Below, in pieces: positions 18,870 through 27,979 of a DNA stretch of 64,000 nt. Numbering within the stretch: position 1 is the first letter of the stretch; each line of letters opens with the position of its first letter. The stretch is taken from assembly GCF_900109455.1 (NCBI RefSeq), contig NZ_FOAG01000005.1, positions 186,001 to 250,000 on the forward strand, given 5' to 3'. The translations under genes and the position numbers were made by a program. Source of the stretch: Roseovarius azorensis (GTDB lineage: Bacteria; Pseudomonadota; Alphaproteobacteria; Rhodobacterales; Rhodobacteraceae). Below the pieces are notes generated by a model. The model saw nothing but the letters and a program-made list of their open reading frames with translations. It made no database searches and was not told the origin of the DNA.

Positions 18870-20143
18870 CCCGCCGGATGCCGCCGCCGCACCGATCCGG
18901 GCCGGCCCGGAATATCCAGCACCGCATCGCCTCGTGGCGTTCGGGCGATCACCCGTCCCCTGGACACCACCGCCAACCGCGCCGCACGCAGACGCAATGC
19001 CTCGACCGGATCGCCCGCATCGAGCACCACGAGCGAGGCGATTGCGCCAACATGCAGGCCATAATCCTCGAGTCCGAGGATGCGTGCATTCTGGTACGTC
19101 ACCATATCGAAACAGCGCCGCATCTCATCTGGGCTACTCATCTGCGCCACATGCAGCCCCATGAAAGCCACATCGAGCATGTCCGCCGTGCCCAGAGAAT
19201 ACCAGGGGTCGCGCACGCAATCCTGCCCCCAGCCCACGGTGATGCCATGCGCCTGCATTTCCCTGACCCGCGTCAAGCCGCGCCGTTTCGGGAATGTGTC
19301 GTGCCGCCCCTGCAACATGATGTTGATCAGCGGATTGGGGATCGCGGCAACGCCTGCCTCTGCCATCAGCGGCAAGAGCTTGGACACATAGTAATTGTCC
19401 ATCGAATGCATCGAGGTGAGATGGCTGCCCGCCACCCGGCCCTGTAGCCCCAGACGCTGCGTCTCATGGGCCAGCGTCTCGATATGGCGGCTATGCGGAT
19501 CGTCGCTCTCGTCGCAATGCATGTCGACGCGAAGGCCCCGCGCCGCCGCAATCTCGCAGAGTTCGCGGACCGAGGCCGCGCCATCAGCCATGGTACGTTC
19601 GAAATGCGGGATGCCACCGACCACATCAACCCCCATATCAAGCGCGCGCAACGTATTGGCGCGCGCCGTCGGGTCGCGGTAGAACCCGTCCTGCGGAAAG
19701 GCCACGAGTTGCAGGTCGATATAGGGTTTGACCTTTTCGCGCACTTCCAGCATTGCCGCCACGCCCTTGAGGCTGTCGTCGCAGGTATCGACATGGCTGC
19801 GGATGGCGAGGAGGCCCATCGAGGCCGCCCAGTCGCAATAGGCGAGCGCCCGCGCGACCATTTCCTCCTGCGTCACAATCTGCTTCAGTTCGCCCCAGAG
19901 GCCGATCCCCTCCAAGAGCGTGCCGGAGGCGTTGATACGCGGCAGGCCGTAACTGAGCGTGGCGTCGAGGTGGAAATGCGGATCGACAAAGGGCGGGCTG
20001 ATCATATCACCGGTGGCGTCGATCACCTCGCCTGCTTCGGCACCGTCCAGCCTGCCTATGGCGGTGATGCGGTCGCCGGTGATCCCGATATCGGCAACGG
20101 TTCCATCCGGCAGCGTGCCGCCCTTGACGATCAGATCGAACAT
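18866..20143 (-). CDS. Amidohydrolase, cytosine deaminase-like
   Basis: A 425-residue metal-dependent amidohydrolase of the CodA group. It has DPHFHLD (HxH metal ligands, near residue 54), [12 protein letters not shown] (third His and a catalytic Glu), GSHLTSMHS and [11 protein letters not shown] with the late metal-binding Asp. It would deaminate cytosine or another N-heterocycle in the cytoplasm. Its start shares one base with the stop of the upstream ABC permease, so it is the catabolic end of the BMP importer operon. It could act on the imported base; whether the base is cytosine is not proved. Confidence 0.87.
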   Translation of the reverse strand: MFDLIVKGGTLPDGTVADIGITGDRITAIGRLDGAEAGEVIDATGDMISPPFVDPHFHLDATLSYGLPRINASGTLLEGIGLWGELKQIVTQEEMVARALAYCDWAASMGLLAIRSHVDTCDDSLKGVAAMLEVREKVKPYIDLQLVAFPQDGFYRDPTARANTLRALDMGVDVVGGIPHFERTMADGAASVRELCEIAAARGLRVDMHCDESDDPHSRHIETLAHETQRLGLQGRVAGSHLTSMHSMDNYYVSKLLPLMAEAGVAAIPNPLINIMLQGRHDTFPKRRGLTRVREMQAHGITVGWGQDCVRDPWYSLGTADMLDVAFMGLHVAQMSSPDEMRRCFDMVTYQNARILGLEDYGLHVGAIASLVVLDAGDPVEALRLRAARLAVVSRGRVIARTPRGDAVLDIPGRPGSVRRRHPAG

Positions 20144-21087
20144 CAGCGTTCTCCCTTGTTGAACGGCACCATGAGGGCGGCGGGCACCTCGGCACGGCGT
20201 GACATGGCGATGAGCGCCAGAATCGACAGCACATAGGGCGTCATCAGGAAGATCTGATAGGGTATGTCCGCGCCCAGTGATGTCTGCTGCACCCGAATTT
20301 GAGCCGCGTCAAAAGCGGCAAAGAGCACGGCCCCCAAGAGCGCCTTGCCCGGTTTCCACGCGCCGAACACCACCAGCGCGATGCAGATCCAGCCGCGCCC
20401 GTTGACCATCTCGAAGAAGAAGCTGTCAAACGCCGACATGGTCAGGAACGCGCCGCCCACCGCCATCAGCCCCGACCCCACGATCACCGCCCCCATGCGT
20501 AACCCCGTCACTGACAGCCCCTGCGCCGCCACCGCCGCCGGGTTCTCGCCCGCCGCGCGCAGCGCCAGGCCCAGAGGCGTGCGGTAAAGCACGACGCTGA
20601 CAACACCCACCAGCACAAAGGCCAGATAGGTCAGCGGTGTTTGGGAGAATAGAGCGGGACCAATCAGCGGGATATCGGACAGCAGGGGGATTTCCCACGG
20701 TTTGAAGGCCGCGATCTTGGGCGGGCTGGTCACCTCTGGCAGGGCCAGGCGATAGGCGTAATAGGTGGAGGACGTGGCCAGCAGTGTCACCCCCAGCCCC
20801 ACCACATGCTGCGAGAGGCCAAAGGGCACGGTGAGCAGGCTGTGGACGAGGCCGAAGAGCATCCCCACCGCCATTGCCACCGCCACCCCGGTCCACAGCC
20901 CCGCGCCGGAATAGACCGCCATCCACCCGGCAAAGGCGCCTGCCACCATGATCCCCTCGATCCCGAGGTTGAGCACGCCTGCACGCTCGCAGATCAGCTC
21001 TCCCAAAGTGGCAAAGATCAGCGGGCTGGCAATCCGGATCGCGGCGGCCCAAAAACTGGCCGAGAGCAGGATATCAAATAGATCCAT
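20143..21087 (-). CDS. ABC transporter permease, nucleoside/purine BMP system (second permease)
   Basis: A 314-residue permease of the branched-chain-like superfamily with about eight to ten helices. The conserved GELICERAGVLNLGIEGIM segment near residue 28 and GMAEGLALRAAGENPAA-like loop (LALRAAGENPAAVAAQG) near residue 175 match YufQ/NupQ-type permeases. It pairs with the permease encoded 3 bp upstream. Confidence 0.9.
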   Translation of the reverse strand: MDLFDILLSASFWAAAIRIASPLIFATLGELICERAGVLNLGIEGIMVAGAFAGWMAVYSGAGLWTGVAVAMAVGMLFGLVHSLLTVPFGLSQHVVGLGVTLLATSSTYYAYRLALPEVTSPPKIAAFKPWEIPLLSDIPLIGPALFSQTPLTYLAFVLVGVVSVVLYRTPLGLALRAAGENPAAVAAQGLSVTGLRMGAVIVGSGLMAVGGAFLTMSAFDSFFFEMVNGRGWICIALVVFGAWKPGKALLGAVLFAAFDAAQIRVQQTSLGADIPYQIFLMTPYVLSILALIAMSRRAEVPAALMVPFNKGER

Positions 21088-21090
21088 CGC

Positions 21091-22140
21091 CTATTCCCTC
21101 ACCACCCGGAACCGCGTCAGCAGGATCGCCAGCACCATCAACAGCAGCGCCGTGGCCAGCATGATATCCGCCAGATATGTGGGCACCCCCACCGCGCGGC
21201 TCATGCTGTCGGCACCGACAAAGATCCCAGCCACGAACAGCGCTGCCGCCACCACGGCAAGCGGATTGAGCAGCGCCAGCATCGCCACGATGATGCCGGT
21301 GTAGCCAAAGCCTGGGCTGAGATCGAGCGTGAGGCTGCCCTTGAGCCCCGCCACTTCTGAGAACCCGGCCAGTGCTGCAAGCCCCCCCGAAAGAAGCGCG
21401 GTCTTGATCAGCACTGCATTGACCGGAATCCCCGCGAACCGCGCCGCCTCGCGGTTCAGCCCCACAGCGCGCATCTCGTAGCCCAGCGTGCTGCGCCGCT
21501 CGATGACCCAGACCACGCCCGCCGCGATCAGCGCCAGCGCAAAGCCCCAATGCAGGCGCAGCCCCTCGACAATCCGCGGCAGCCGCGCCTCGGCCACGAC
21601 CCGCTCGGATTTGGGCCAGCCCATGCCCATCGGATCCTTGAGTGGCCCTTCAAGAAGCAGGGAAATGAACAAGAGGAAAATGAAGTTGAAAAGCAGCGTC
21701 GTGACCACCTCATCAACACCAAACCGCACCTTGAGGATTGCGGGCACCAGCAGAACCAGTGCTCCCGCCAGCATCGCCGCCAGCGCCAGAACCGGCAAAA
21801 GCGCCCCCGCTTCCCAGGGCAGCGCACCGGTGCCCAGCACCACCGTCATCAGCGCCCCTGCATATAGCTGCGCCTCGGCTCCGATATTCCAGAACCGGGC
21901 GCGGAACGCCACCGCCACTGCAAGCCCGGTAAAGATCAGCGGTGTGGCGCGGTTGAGTGTCTCCAGCAGGGCGAATTTCGATCCCGCCGCGCCCTTCAAT
22001 ATCAACCCCAGCACGGCAAAAGGATTGGCCCCCGCCAGCATCGCAAGGGCCGAGGCCACCACCACCGTCGTGGCAATCGCCAGAACGGGCGGCAGCGTGC
22101 TACGCGCGAAACCGGGGTTGGCAATCGGTTCAAGACGCAT
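21091..22140 (-). CDS. ABC transporter permease, nucleoside/purine BMP system (first permease)
   Basis: A 349-residue permease, longer than its partner as is usual for YufP/NupP. LLFNFIFLLFISLLLEGP near residue 160 and LGYEMRAVGLNREAARFAGI near residue 225 are the recognisable family segments. The start at 22140 (MRLEPIANPG) overlaps the ATPase gene by 11 bp, so translation is coupled. Confidence 0.9.
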   Translation of the reverse strand: MRLEPIANPGFARSTLPPVLAIATTVVVASALAMLAGANPFAVLGLILKGAAGSKFALLETLNRATPLIFTGLAVAVAFRARFWNIGAEAQLYAGALMTVVLGTGALPWEAGALLPVLALAAMLAGALVLLVPAILKVRFGVDEVVTTLLFNFIFLLFISLLLEGPLKDPMGMGWPKSERVVAEARLPRIVEGLRLHWGFALALIAAGVVWVIERRSTLGYEMRAVGLNREAARFAGIPVNAVLIKTALLSGGLAALAGFSEVAGLKGSLTLDLSPGFGYTGIIVAMLALLNPLAVVAAALFVAGIFVGADSMSRAVGVPTYLADIMLATALLLMVLAILLTRFRVVRE

Positions 22141-23677
22141 GTGCCAGCCCCTCGTCAAACCCGTGCCCGGCCATCCATACGCCCAGATCGGTAGGCGTCA
22201 TGCTGCCGCGTGCGAATTCGGGCGACAACCGCCCTTGGGACATTACATGGATCACGTCCGACAGCGCCATGATCTCGTCCAGATCCTCGGAAATGAGCAG
22301 CACCGCAGCACCCCGGTCGCGCGCCTTGAGCAATTGTTCATGCACATAGTTCACCGCCCCGATATCGAGGCCGCGAACGGGCTGATTGGCAAGGATGATG
22401 CGCGGCGCGGCTTCGAGCACGCGGCCAAGGATCAGCTTTTGCATATTGCCGCCAGACAAGAGCCTGATGCGCGTGTCCGGTCCCGGACACCGCACGTCAT
22501 AGCCCCTTATGATGGCTTGCGTCTCAGCCTCTGCCTGCCCCCAGTTCATCCAGCCGTTCCGGCTCATCGGGGGTTTGTGATAGCTTTCGAGGACCGCATT
22601 CTCGGTCAGCGTGAAATCGGCGATGGTGCCGGTCTTGTGCCGATCTTCGGGAATGCGGGCAATGCCATGCTCAACTGCTACGCGCGGCGACCATCGGTCT
22701 CGGGTCTGCCCGTCCAGATCAAGCCGTCCGCTCTCGGGAACGCAGAGGCCGCCAATCAGATCGGCCAGCGCCGCCTGTCCGTTGCCCGACACGCCCGCCA
22801 GCCCGGTGATCTGCCCCGCGCGCAGGGCCAGCATCACGCGCTTGAGCCCGGGCGCATTACCCCGGTCGGGCGTGCTGACATCGCTCAGCCGCAGCAGCGC
22901 CGCGCCGGGGTTTCCGGGGGCCACTCTGGGCGCGCTGATCTCGCTGCCCACCATCGCGGCGGCCAACGCATGCCGGTCGGTGTCGGCTGTGGCCATTTCC
23001 GCCACCACACGGCCATGTCGCAGGACCACGATCCGATCCGAGATATCCATCACCTCGTGCAGCTTGTGGCTGATGAACATGATCGACAGCCCCATCGCCA
23101 CCGCCTTGCGCAGCGTGGCAAAGAGATCGACGGTTTCCTGCGGGGTCAGCACGGCGGTGGGCTCGTCGAGGATCAGAATCCGTGCCTCACGGTAGAGCGC
23201 CTTGAGGATTTCCACCCGCTGCCGTTCACCCACGGTCAGACTGCCGACACGGGCGTCAGGATCGACCGTCAGTCGGAAATCCCGCACCAGATCGGCAAGC
23301 CGCGCCCGTGCCACGCTCTGATCGGATCGCCACCGCCAGAGCGGTTCGGTTCCCAGCGTCACATTTTCCAGCACGGTCATGTTATCGGCCAGCGTGAAAT
23401 GCTGATGCACCATGCCGACACCCGCCTGAAGCGCGGCGCGCGAATTTCCGGGCGGCAGATCGCGGCCCATGACCTCAACCCGTCCCTCGTCGGCCGTATA
23501 TTGACCAAAGAGGATATTCATCAGCGTGGTCTTGCCGGCGCCATTCTCGCCCAGAAGCGCCACAACCTCGCCACGTCGCAGATCAAGGCTCACCGCGTCA
23601 TTTGCGGTGAGCGCGTCGAAACGCTTGGTGATCCGGTCGAGGCGCAGAACGACCTGCGCCGCCTCTGCGCCTGTCAT
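22130..23677 (-). CDS. ABC transporter ATP-binding protein with two ATPase domains, BMP system
   Basis: A 515-residue protein with tandem ATPase domains, as in YufO/NupO and sugar importers such as RbsA. The first domain has GENGAGKTTLMN, LTVGERQRVEILKAL and ILDEPTAVL; the second has GVSGNGQAALAD, LLSGGNMQKLILGR and a degenerate Walker B (ILANQPVRGLD), as is common in the C-terminal half. It starts 1 bp after the BMP gene stop, with no gap for a separate ribosome binding site. Confidence 0.93.
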   Translation of the reverse strand: MTGAEAAQVVLRLDRITKRFDALTANDAVSLDLRRGEVVALLGENGAGKTTLMNILFGQYTADEGRVEVMGRDLPPGNSRAALQAGVGMVHQHFTLADNMTVLENVTLGTEPLWRWRSDQSVARARLADLVRDFRLTVDPDARVGSLTVGERQRVEILKALYREARILILDEPTAVLTPQETVDLFATLRKAVAMGLSIMFISHKLHEVMDISDRIVVLRHGRVVAEMATADTDRHALAAAMVGSEISAPRVAPGNPGAALLRLSDVSTPDRGNAPGLKRVMLALRAGQITGLAGVSGNGQAALADLIGGLCVPESGRLDLDGQTRDRWSPRVAVEHGIARIPEDRHKTGTIADFTLTENAVLESYHKPPMSRNGWMNWGQAEAETQAIIRGYDVRCPGPDTRIRLLSGGNMQKLILGRVLEAAPRIILANQPVRGLDIGAVNYVHEQLLKARDRGAAVLLISEDLDEIMALSDVIHVMSQGRLSPEFARGSMTPTDLGVWMAGHGFDEGLAHAS

Positions 23678-23678
23678 A

Positions 23679-24713
23679 TCAGGAGGATTTCGGCTCTTCG
23701 TCGTTGATCTCGACAGTAAAGGTGCCTGCCTTGATCTGCGCCTCACGTTCTGCCACCAGCGCCATGGCCGCCTCGGGCACCTTGCCCTCGAATGTACCAA
23801 GCGGCGCCAGGGAACAGCCCCCCTCCTTCATGAAGGAATAGACGCCGTAATCGGCGGCGGCGAAATTGCCCGCGTTAACGGCGGCAATCGCGGCATCCAG
23901 CGTCGGCTCGAAATGCCAGAGCGCGGAGGCCACCACCGTCTCGGGGTAATCCGCCTGGGTGTCGATCACGTTGCCGATGGCCAGCACACTTTTTTCCTGC
24001 GCCGCGTCGGATACGCCAAAACGCTCGGCATAGAGCATGTCTGCCCCGCCTTCGATCATCGCGAAGGCCGTTTCCTTGGCCTTGGGCGGATCGAACCACG
24101 AACCGATAAAGCTGACCTGAAAACGGATATCCGGGTTCATCTCGCGTGCGCCTGCCATGAAGGCGTGCATCAGGCGGTTCACCTCGGGAATCGGAAAGCC
24201 GCCGACCATGCCGACATTGGCGGTCTCGGTCATTGCGCCCGCAATGATCCCTGACAGGTAGGAGGCGTCCTGAATATAGTTGTCGAACACCGCGAAATTG
24301 GGCAGCGCCGGATCATGTTTGAAACTCGATCCCATCAGAAACGCGATGTCTGGGTAATCGGCGGCCACCTCGCGCGCCTCCTGCTCGACGGCAAAGACCT
24401 CGCCGATAATCAGCTTGTAGCCTTGTTCCGCATACTCACGCATGACGCGGGCGTAATCGGTGTTGCTGACATTTTCCGAGTAAACATAGTCCACATCGCC
24501 GCGATCCTGCGCGGTGGTGGCGGCCTTGTGGATGCGGCTCACCCACTGCTGTTCGACGGGCACGGTATAGATGCCTGCGGTTTTGATCGGCTCTGCGGCG
24601 CGTGAGGCCGTGGGCAGGCCGGATGTGCTGACCGCCAGCGCAGCCCCGGCAGAGGTGGCAAGAAACCGGCGGCGCGAGAACGGCGGAACATGAAGCGGTG
24701 TCGGGCGGGTCAT
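23679..24713 (-). CDS. BMP family (basic membrane protein) substrate-binding protein, Tat-exported
   Basis: A 344-residue periplasmic binding protein of the BMP/PnrA-type family, which commonly binds nucleosides or purines. A Tat signal is visible (SRRRFLATSAG at residues 13-23) with cleavage after SRAAE. The start at 24713 has AAGGAG upstream; a longer frame from 24800 would run through the palindromic operator and is rejected. It is the first gene of a five-gene operon (binding protein, ATPase, two permeases, deaminase). Confidence 0.92.
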   Translation of the reverse strand: MTRPTPLHVPPFSRRRFLATSAGAALAVSTSGLPTASRAAEPIKTAGIYTVPVEQQWVSRIHKAATTAQDRGDVDYVYSENVSNTDYARVMREYAEQGYKLIIGEVFAVEQEAREVAADYPDIAFLMGSSFKHDPALPNFAVFDNYIQDASYLSGIIAGAMTETANVGMVGGFPIPEVNRLMHAFMAGAREMNPDIRFQVSFIGSWFDPPKAKETAFAMIEGGADMLYAERFGVSDAAQEKSVLAIGNVIDTQADYPETVVASALWHFEPTLDAAIAAVNAGNFAAADYGVYSFMKEGGCSLAPLGTFEGKVPEAAMALVAEREAQIKAGTFTVEINDEEPKSS

Positions 24714-24752
24714 GGCAGTCTCCTTGTTGGACAGGTTGGGCAATATTTTTGG

Positions 24753-24770
24753 TTTTACCAATTGGTAAAA
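24753..24770. promoter_or_regulatory. Perfect 18-bp palindrome, candidate operator of the BMP operon
   Basis: TTTTACCAATTGGTAAAA is a perfect 18-bp palindrome 40 bp upstream of the BMP gene start. The overlapping half TTGGTTTTACCAA (24749-24761) is itself an inverted repeat, so two TGGT-type boxes share bases. The TTGGT/ACCAA form suits GntR (FadR/FCD) or LacI-type regulators. No regulator gene is next to it. Confidence 0.6.
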
Positions 24771-24875
24771 TTTATCCGGTCGATTTGCCAGAAAAATCAC
24801 CTGCGCGCCAAACTAATCCGCTCTTCGCCCGAGGCCCAGAGATATTTGCTCAATATCCGTGCAATTACCCAACTC

Positions 24876-25709
24876 TCATGGCGCAGGCAGACGGGCGGTT
24901 ATCGGAAGCTTTTGCCAGGTACCATCCGGTCGCTGTCGCATCGGTTCGGCCAGGAGCTTGAGCCGTGCCATCGTTTCGCTCAGCACATAGATGTGGCCCA
25001 TGGAATGGCCAAGTGCCACGCGCCAGCCCGGACGCGGATTCAGTCCGGGTTGCGTCGGACCCAACCCTGCTTTCATATGATGCGCAATGTCCCAGTCCAG
25101 CACCTCACCCGCGTGGCGCGTGACTACCCAGCAATGCATGTCATGGGTTACGCCACCCTTTTCGGCAGGAAAGAAATAGCCATAGACATAACCGGCCTCA
25201 TAGCCCGCCGCGCGCAGACTTGCGACCAGATAGGTATTGATATCCACGCAGGATCCGGGCGTCTTGCCGCAAGCAAGATAAGGCACAGCGTCGGTGCCAT
25301 CGTTGAACCGCACCACGGGATGGTCATAGGTAAACCGAGCTTCGGCCTCGGCCACCAGCGCACGGATACCGGCCACCCCGCCACCCACCGCATCTGCAAT
25401 CTCGTGACTCGCCTGCGCCAGATCATCAGCGGCGACGGTATGGGCGGTGATGCGCGGGGTATAGACAGCTTCGGGATAACCTTGGCCCTCGGACGCGGGG
25501 ATGATCTCATACGTCAGGGTCAGCGTGCCGTCTGTTGCCTCGACCCAGAGCGCGGCCAGACCCAGACCCGCTTCCAGCGCCACCGCCTTGATCCGCCCGC
25601 CGACCACCTTGGTGTTGATCAAAGAATCCTGCGGGCCACTCATTCCCGCAGGGGCCAGAAACCAGGTTCCGGTCTCGAGCTCCGCGATCTCGATTTCCAA
25701 CCGTCTCAT
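24876..25709 (-). CDS. Transglutaminase-like (papain-fold) family protein
   Basis: A 277-residue cytoplasmic-looking protein. The triad is visible: Cys in GSCVDINTYL near residue 150, His in HDMHCWVVT near residue 187 and Asp in VLDWDIAHH near residue 203. The N-terminal beta-rich part resembles transglutaminase-like N domains. The substrate is unknown; such proteins may be proteases or amidases. The start at 25709 shares ATGA with the permease gene; an upstream extension of the frame is only antisense to that gene and is rejected. Why it is coupled to a metal/metalloid permease is unclear. Confidence 0.75.
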   Translation of the reverse strand: MRRLEIEIAELETGTWFLAPAGMSGPQDSLINTKVVGGRIKAVALEAGLGLAALWVEATDGTLTLTYEIIPASEGQGYPEAVYTPRITAHTVAADDLAQASHEIADAVGGGVAGIRALVAEAEARFTYDHPVVRFNDGTDAVPYLACGKTPGSCVDINTYLVASLRAAGYEAGYVYGYFFPAEKGGVTHDMHCWVVTRHAGEVLDWDIAHHMKAGLGPTQPGLNPRPGWRVALGHSMGHIYVLSETMARLKLLAEPMRQRPDGTWQKLPITARLPAP

Positions 25710-26755
25710 GCGAACTTCCAGAGTTGAAACAGCAGACCAGCAACGAACGCCCCGGTTAGCGACATCGTGATATAAAGTATGAAGACACGCGGCCTCACCA
25801 ATGCCCAGACGGCGATAGCAGCGGGCAACGACGTGACGCCACCCGCGACCAGGAACGCCAGACCCGCCCCCGGCGCCATGCCCTGTCCGATCAGACCACC
25901 CACCAGCGGTAACGCAGCATAGCCGTTGAGATAGGCAGGCACCCCGACCAATGTACCCAAGACGATGGGACCGATGCCGGTGCCGCCCAAGAGCGATGTG
26001 ATATTCTCGGCCGGGATAAAGACCAACATCAAACTCTCGAGAATGAATGCCAGAGTAAGCCATTTCAGCAGGAACAGGGTCACATTTAGCGCCTCGCGGC
26101 CAAACTTTGCCCGGCGGTCAGGATCAAACCAGAAGCGCCAAACGATCGGCTTGGGCGCATGTACTTTGCTGCCACCACATCCACCGTTGCCGATTCCATC
26201 GCGCAGTGGGTCGCTCAGCCCCCCGGCACGGCCCATCAGATGCACGGCCCAGCCGCCTATCAAGCCCAGACCGACGGCTGCCAGCGTCTTGGCAATCGCG
26301 AACTCCAGCCCCAGAACCCCGGTGGTCAAGACGAACATCGACGGGTCCATCACCGGCGACGCCAGCCAGAACGCCATCACCGCCGAGAGCGGCACCCCCA
26401 TCGCCAGCAAGGCAGCAATCAACGGAATCACCCCGCAGGAGCAGAAGGGCGACAAGCCGCCAGCCAATGCCGCCAGCAGGATCATCAGCGCCGGTGCTCC
26501 GGTAAACGCGCGCGCGATCAGGTTGTCCGCGCCTGTGGCCGTGGCCCATGCGGCGATGCCGATGGAGAGCACGAGGAACGGTGCGGTGGTGAGCAGGGCG
26601 TCGGTTGTAAATATGACCGTGGCGCGCGCCTGTGACCTGTCTGATATCGTCAGCACGATGAGGATCAGCGCCGATATCATCCAGATCCGGTGATCTTTCC
26701 ACAGGCGGCGCAACATCAGGGTGGCGCGGGGTTGGGGGAGGCTTGTGTCAGTCAT
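25706..26755 (-). CDS. ArsP/DUF318-type permease (metal or organoarsenical efflux)
   Basis: A 349-residue membrane protein with about eight to ten helices. The conserved GLSPFCSCGVIPL motif near residue 95 and WLASPVMDPSMFVLT near residue 120 mark the ArsP/SO_0444 permease family, which includes organoarsenical and copper/zinc efflux proteins. A short hydrophilic loop contains GNGGCGG, a possible metal-handling site. It is 47 bp downstream of an ArsR repressor gene. The start at 26755 (MTDTSLPQ) has AGGG eight bases upstream; MDMTD at 26761 has poorer spacing. Confidence 0.83.
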   Translation of the reverse strand: MTDTSLPQPRATLMLRRLWKDHRIWMISALILIVLTISDRSQARATVIFTTDALLTTAPFLVLSIGIAAWATATGADNLIARAFTGAPALMILLAALAGGLSPFCSCGVIPLIAALLAMGVPLSAVMAFWLASPVMDPSMFVLTTGVLGLEFAIAKTLAAVGLGLIGGWAVHLMGRAGGLSDPLRDGIGNGGCGGSKVHAPKPIVWRFWFDPDRRAKFGREALNVTLFLLKWLTLAFILESLMLVFIPAENITSLLGGTGIGPIVLGTLVGVPAYLNGYAALPLVGGLIGQGMAPGAGLAFLVAGGVTSLPAAIAVWALVRPRVFILYITMSLTGAFVAGLLFQLWKFA

Positions 26756-26802
26756 GTCCATATCCCTAGAAAAGTCGTTTATTTTGCCCAAAAAACGTGC
26801 CC

Positions 26803-27120
26803 TCAGGCTGCGTCATCTGCCTTGGCCAGCGTCACCCCGGTGCAGCATTCCGAAGTCAGGAAATCCAGTGTCCGGCGCATGGCGACGTAATTCACGCGGT
26901 TAACCACCGCGCGCCCCTGTCGTTCCTGAACCACCAGCCCCGCCTCAACCAGCGCAGAGAGATGATGCGCCAGCGTCGAGGGTGCCTGCTCCAGATGCTG
27001 CCCGATTTCGCCCACGTTAAGTCCCTCGTCACCCGCACGCACCAGCAGGCGAAAGATCGCGAGCCGGGTGTCATGGCCAAGAGAGGCGAGCGCGCGGGCA
27101 GTGGGGCTTGTGATGCTCAT
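26803..27120 (-). CDS. ArsR family metalloregulator
   Basis: A 105-residue winged-helix repressor. The HTH is seen as VGEIGQHLEQAPSTLAHHLSALVEAGLV. There is no CVCDL-type site in the recognition helix; instead a vicinal Cys pair (ECC, residues 92-93) lies near the C-terminus, similar in place to the C-terminal As(III) site of Acidithiobacillus-type ArsR, but without the third Cys. It probably senses a thiophilic metal or metalloid and represses itself and the permease. Confidence 0.88.
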   Translation of the reverse strand: MSITSPTARALASLGHDTRLAIFRLLVRAGDEGLNVGEIGQHLEQAPSTLAHHLSALVEAGLVVQERQGRAVVNRVNYVAMRRTLDFLTSECCTGVTLAKADDAA

Positions 27121-27129
27121 GGGATAAAT

Positions 27130-27149
27130 ATAACTATATTACTAGTTAT
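27130..27149. promoter_or_regulatory. Candidate ArsR operator
   Basis: An inverted repeat ATAACTA-N6-TAGTTAT (7-bp arms) lies 10 bp upstream of the ArsR start, in an AT-rich island inside GC-rich sequence. Size and form suit ArsR/SmtB family operators. It overlaps the last codons of the upstream HTD2-like gene, so the ArsR promoter is embedded in that gene's 3' end. Confidence 0.6.
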
Positions 27150-27979
27150 GTCAATATATCTTGTTCCACCCGACCCACCATGGTCGCCACCCCATCGCCT
27201 TTGCGCCGCACCCGCAGGTCCAGACCGCCCCCGGTCTCTCGTGCCTCGACCAACACCGGCAGGTCGCATATCAGCGGCGTCAGGCCACGATAGGTGAACC
27301 GCGCAGGCAGGTGGCCTATGACATGCGCCGCCAGATTGATCATCCACACTGCCTGCATCGGCCCATGCACGACCAGCCCTTCGTAGCCTTCGACCCCGGT
27401 GGCATAGGGATAATCGTAATGGATGCGGTGACCATTGAAGGTGAGCGCCGAAAAGCGGAAGAGCAACGTCGAATCGGTCGTCAGGTGCCAGGCGATTGCA
27501 TCCGGCCAATCCTCGGCCCGCTCCGGCATCCGCGCCTGTTCCGGCTTGGGATCTTCGCGATAGACGATATCCTGCCACTCGGTCAGGCGCTCCGCACCGT
27601 CCACGCGATAGACATGCCACTGCGTGACGAAACCCAGCTTGCCGCTGCGCCCCTGCTTGAAACTGACATCGGCAATCGTGGTCTCGCGCGTCACCATGTC
27701 ACCGGGCGCGAAGGGCGCGTGAAACCACAATTCCCCTCCCGCCCACATGCGGCGCGGCAGCGGCAGGGCGGGCAGAAATATCCCCGTCCTCGGATGGCAG
27801 TCGCGACCCATCTGATCGGGCGTCACCACATCGGGCACCAGACACCAATGCAACCCCGGCGGCACATCGCCGGGGCCGAGCGTACCCGCCATCGTCGCGC
27901 GATACTGCGCGATCAGCCGCTCCGATATCGGCTCTGACCGGCTGTAGGTCCGGTCAATCCAGTCGGAATAGTCGTGCAT
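27146..27979 (-). CDS. HTD2/MaoC-type acyl-CoA hydratase (mesaconyl-C4-CoA hydratase-like)
   Basis: A 277-residue double hot-dog protein. The N-terminal half is a MaoC_dehydratase_N-like domain (RRMWAGGELWFHAPFAPGD), and the C-terminal half has FSALTFNGHRIHYDYPYAT and the catalytic-type YEGLVVHGPMQ region. Relatives include mesaconyl-C4-CoA hydratase and fungal HTD2. It would hydrate or dehydrate an enoyl-CoA/3-hydroxyacyl-CoA. No CoA-pathway genes are next to it, so the substrate cannot be fixed. Confidence 0.83.
   Translation of the reverse strand: MHDYSDWIDRTYSRSEPISERLIAQYRATMAGTLGPGDVPPGLHWCLVPDVVTPDQMGRDCHPRTGIFLPALPLPRRMWAGGELWFHAPFAPGDMVTRETTIADVSFKQGRSGKLGFVTQWHVYRVDGAERLTEWQDIVYREDPKPEQARMPERAEDWPDAIAWHLTTDSTLLFRFSALTFNGHRIHYDYPYATGVEGYEGLVVHGPMQAVWMINLAAHVIGHLPARFTYRGLTPLICDLPVLVEARETGGGLDLRVRRKGDGVATMVGRVEQDILT

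Noticed and set aside
21488-23707. Rightward frame of 739 codons across the BMP permease and ATPase genes
   Set aside because: It is antisense to two strongly supported ABC genes and shows no family features.
25710-26063. N-terminal extension of the transglutaminase-like gene
   Set aside because: This part is an alternative frame of the ArsP-like permease gene; the ATGA overlap at 25706-25709 sets the start.
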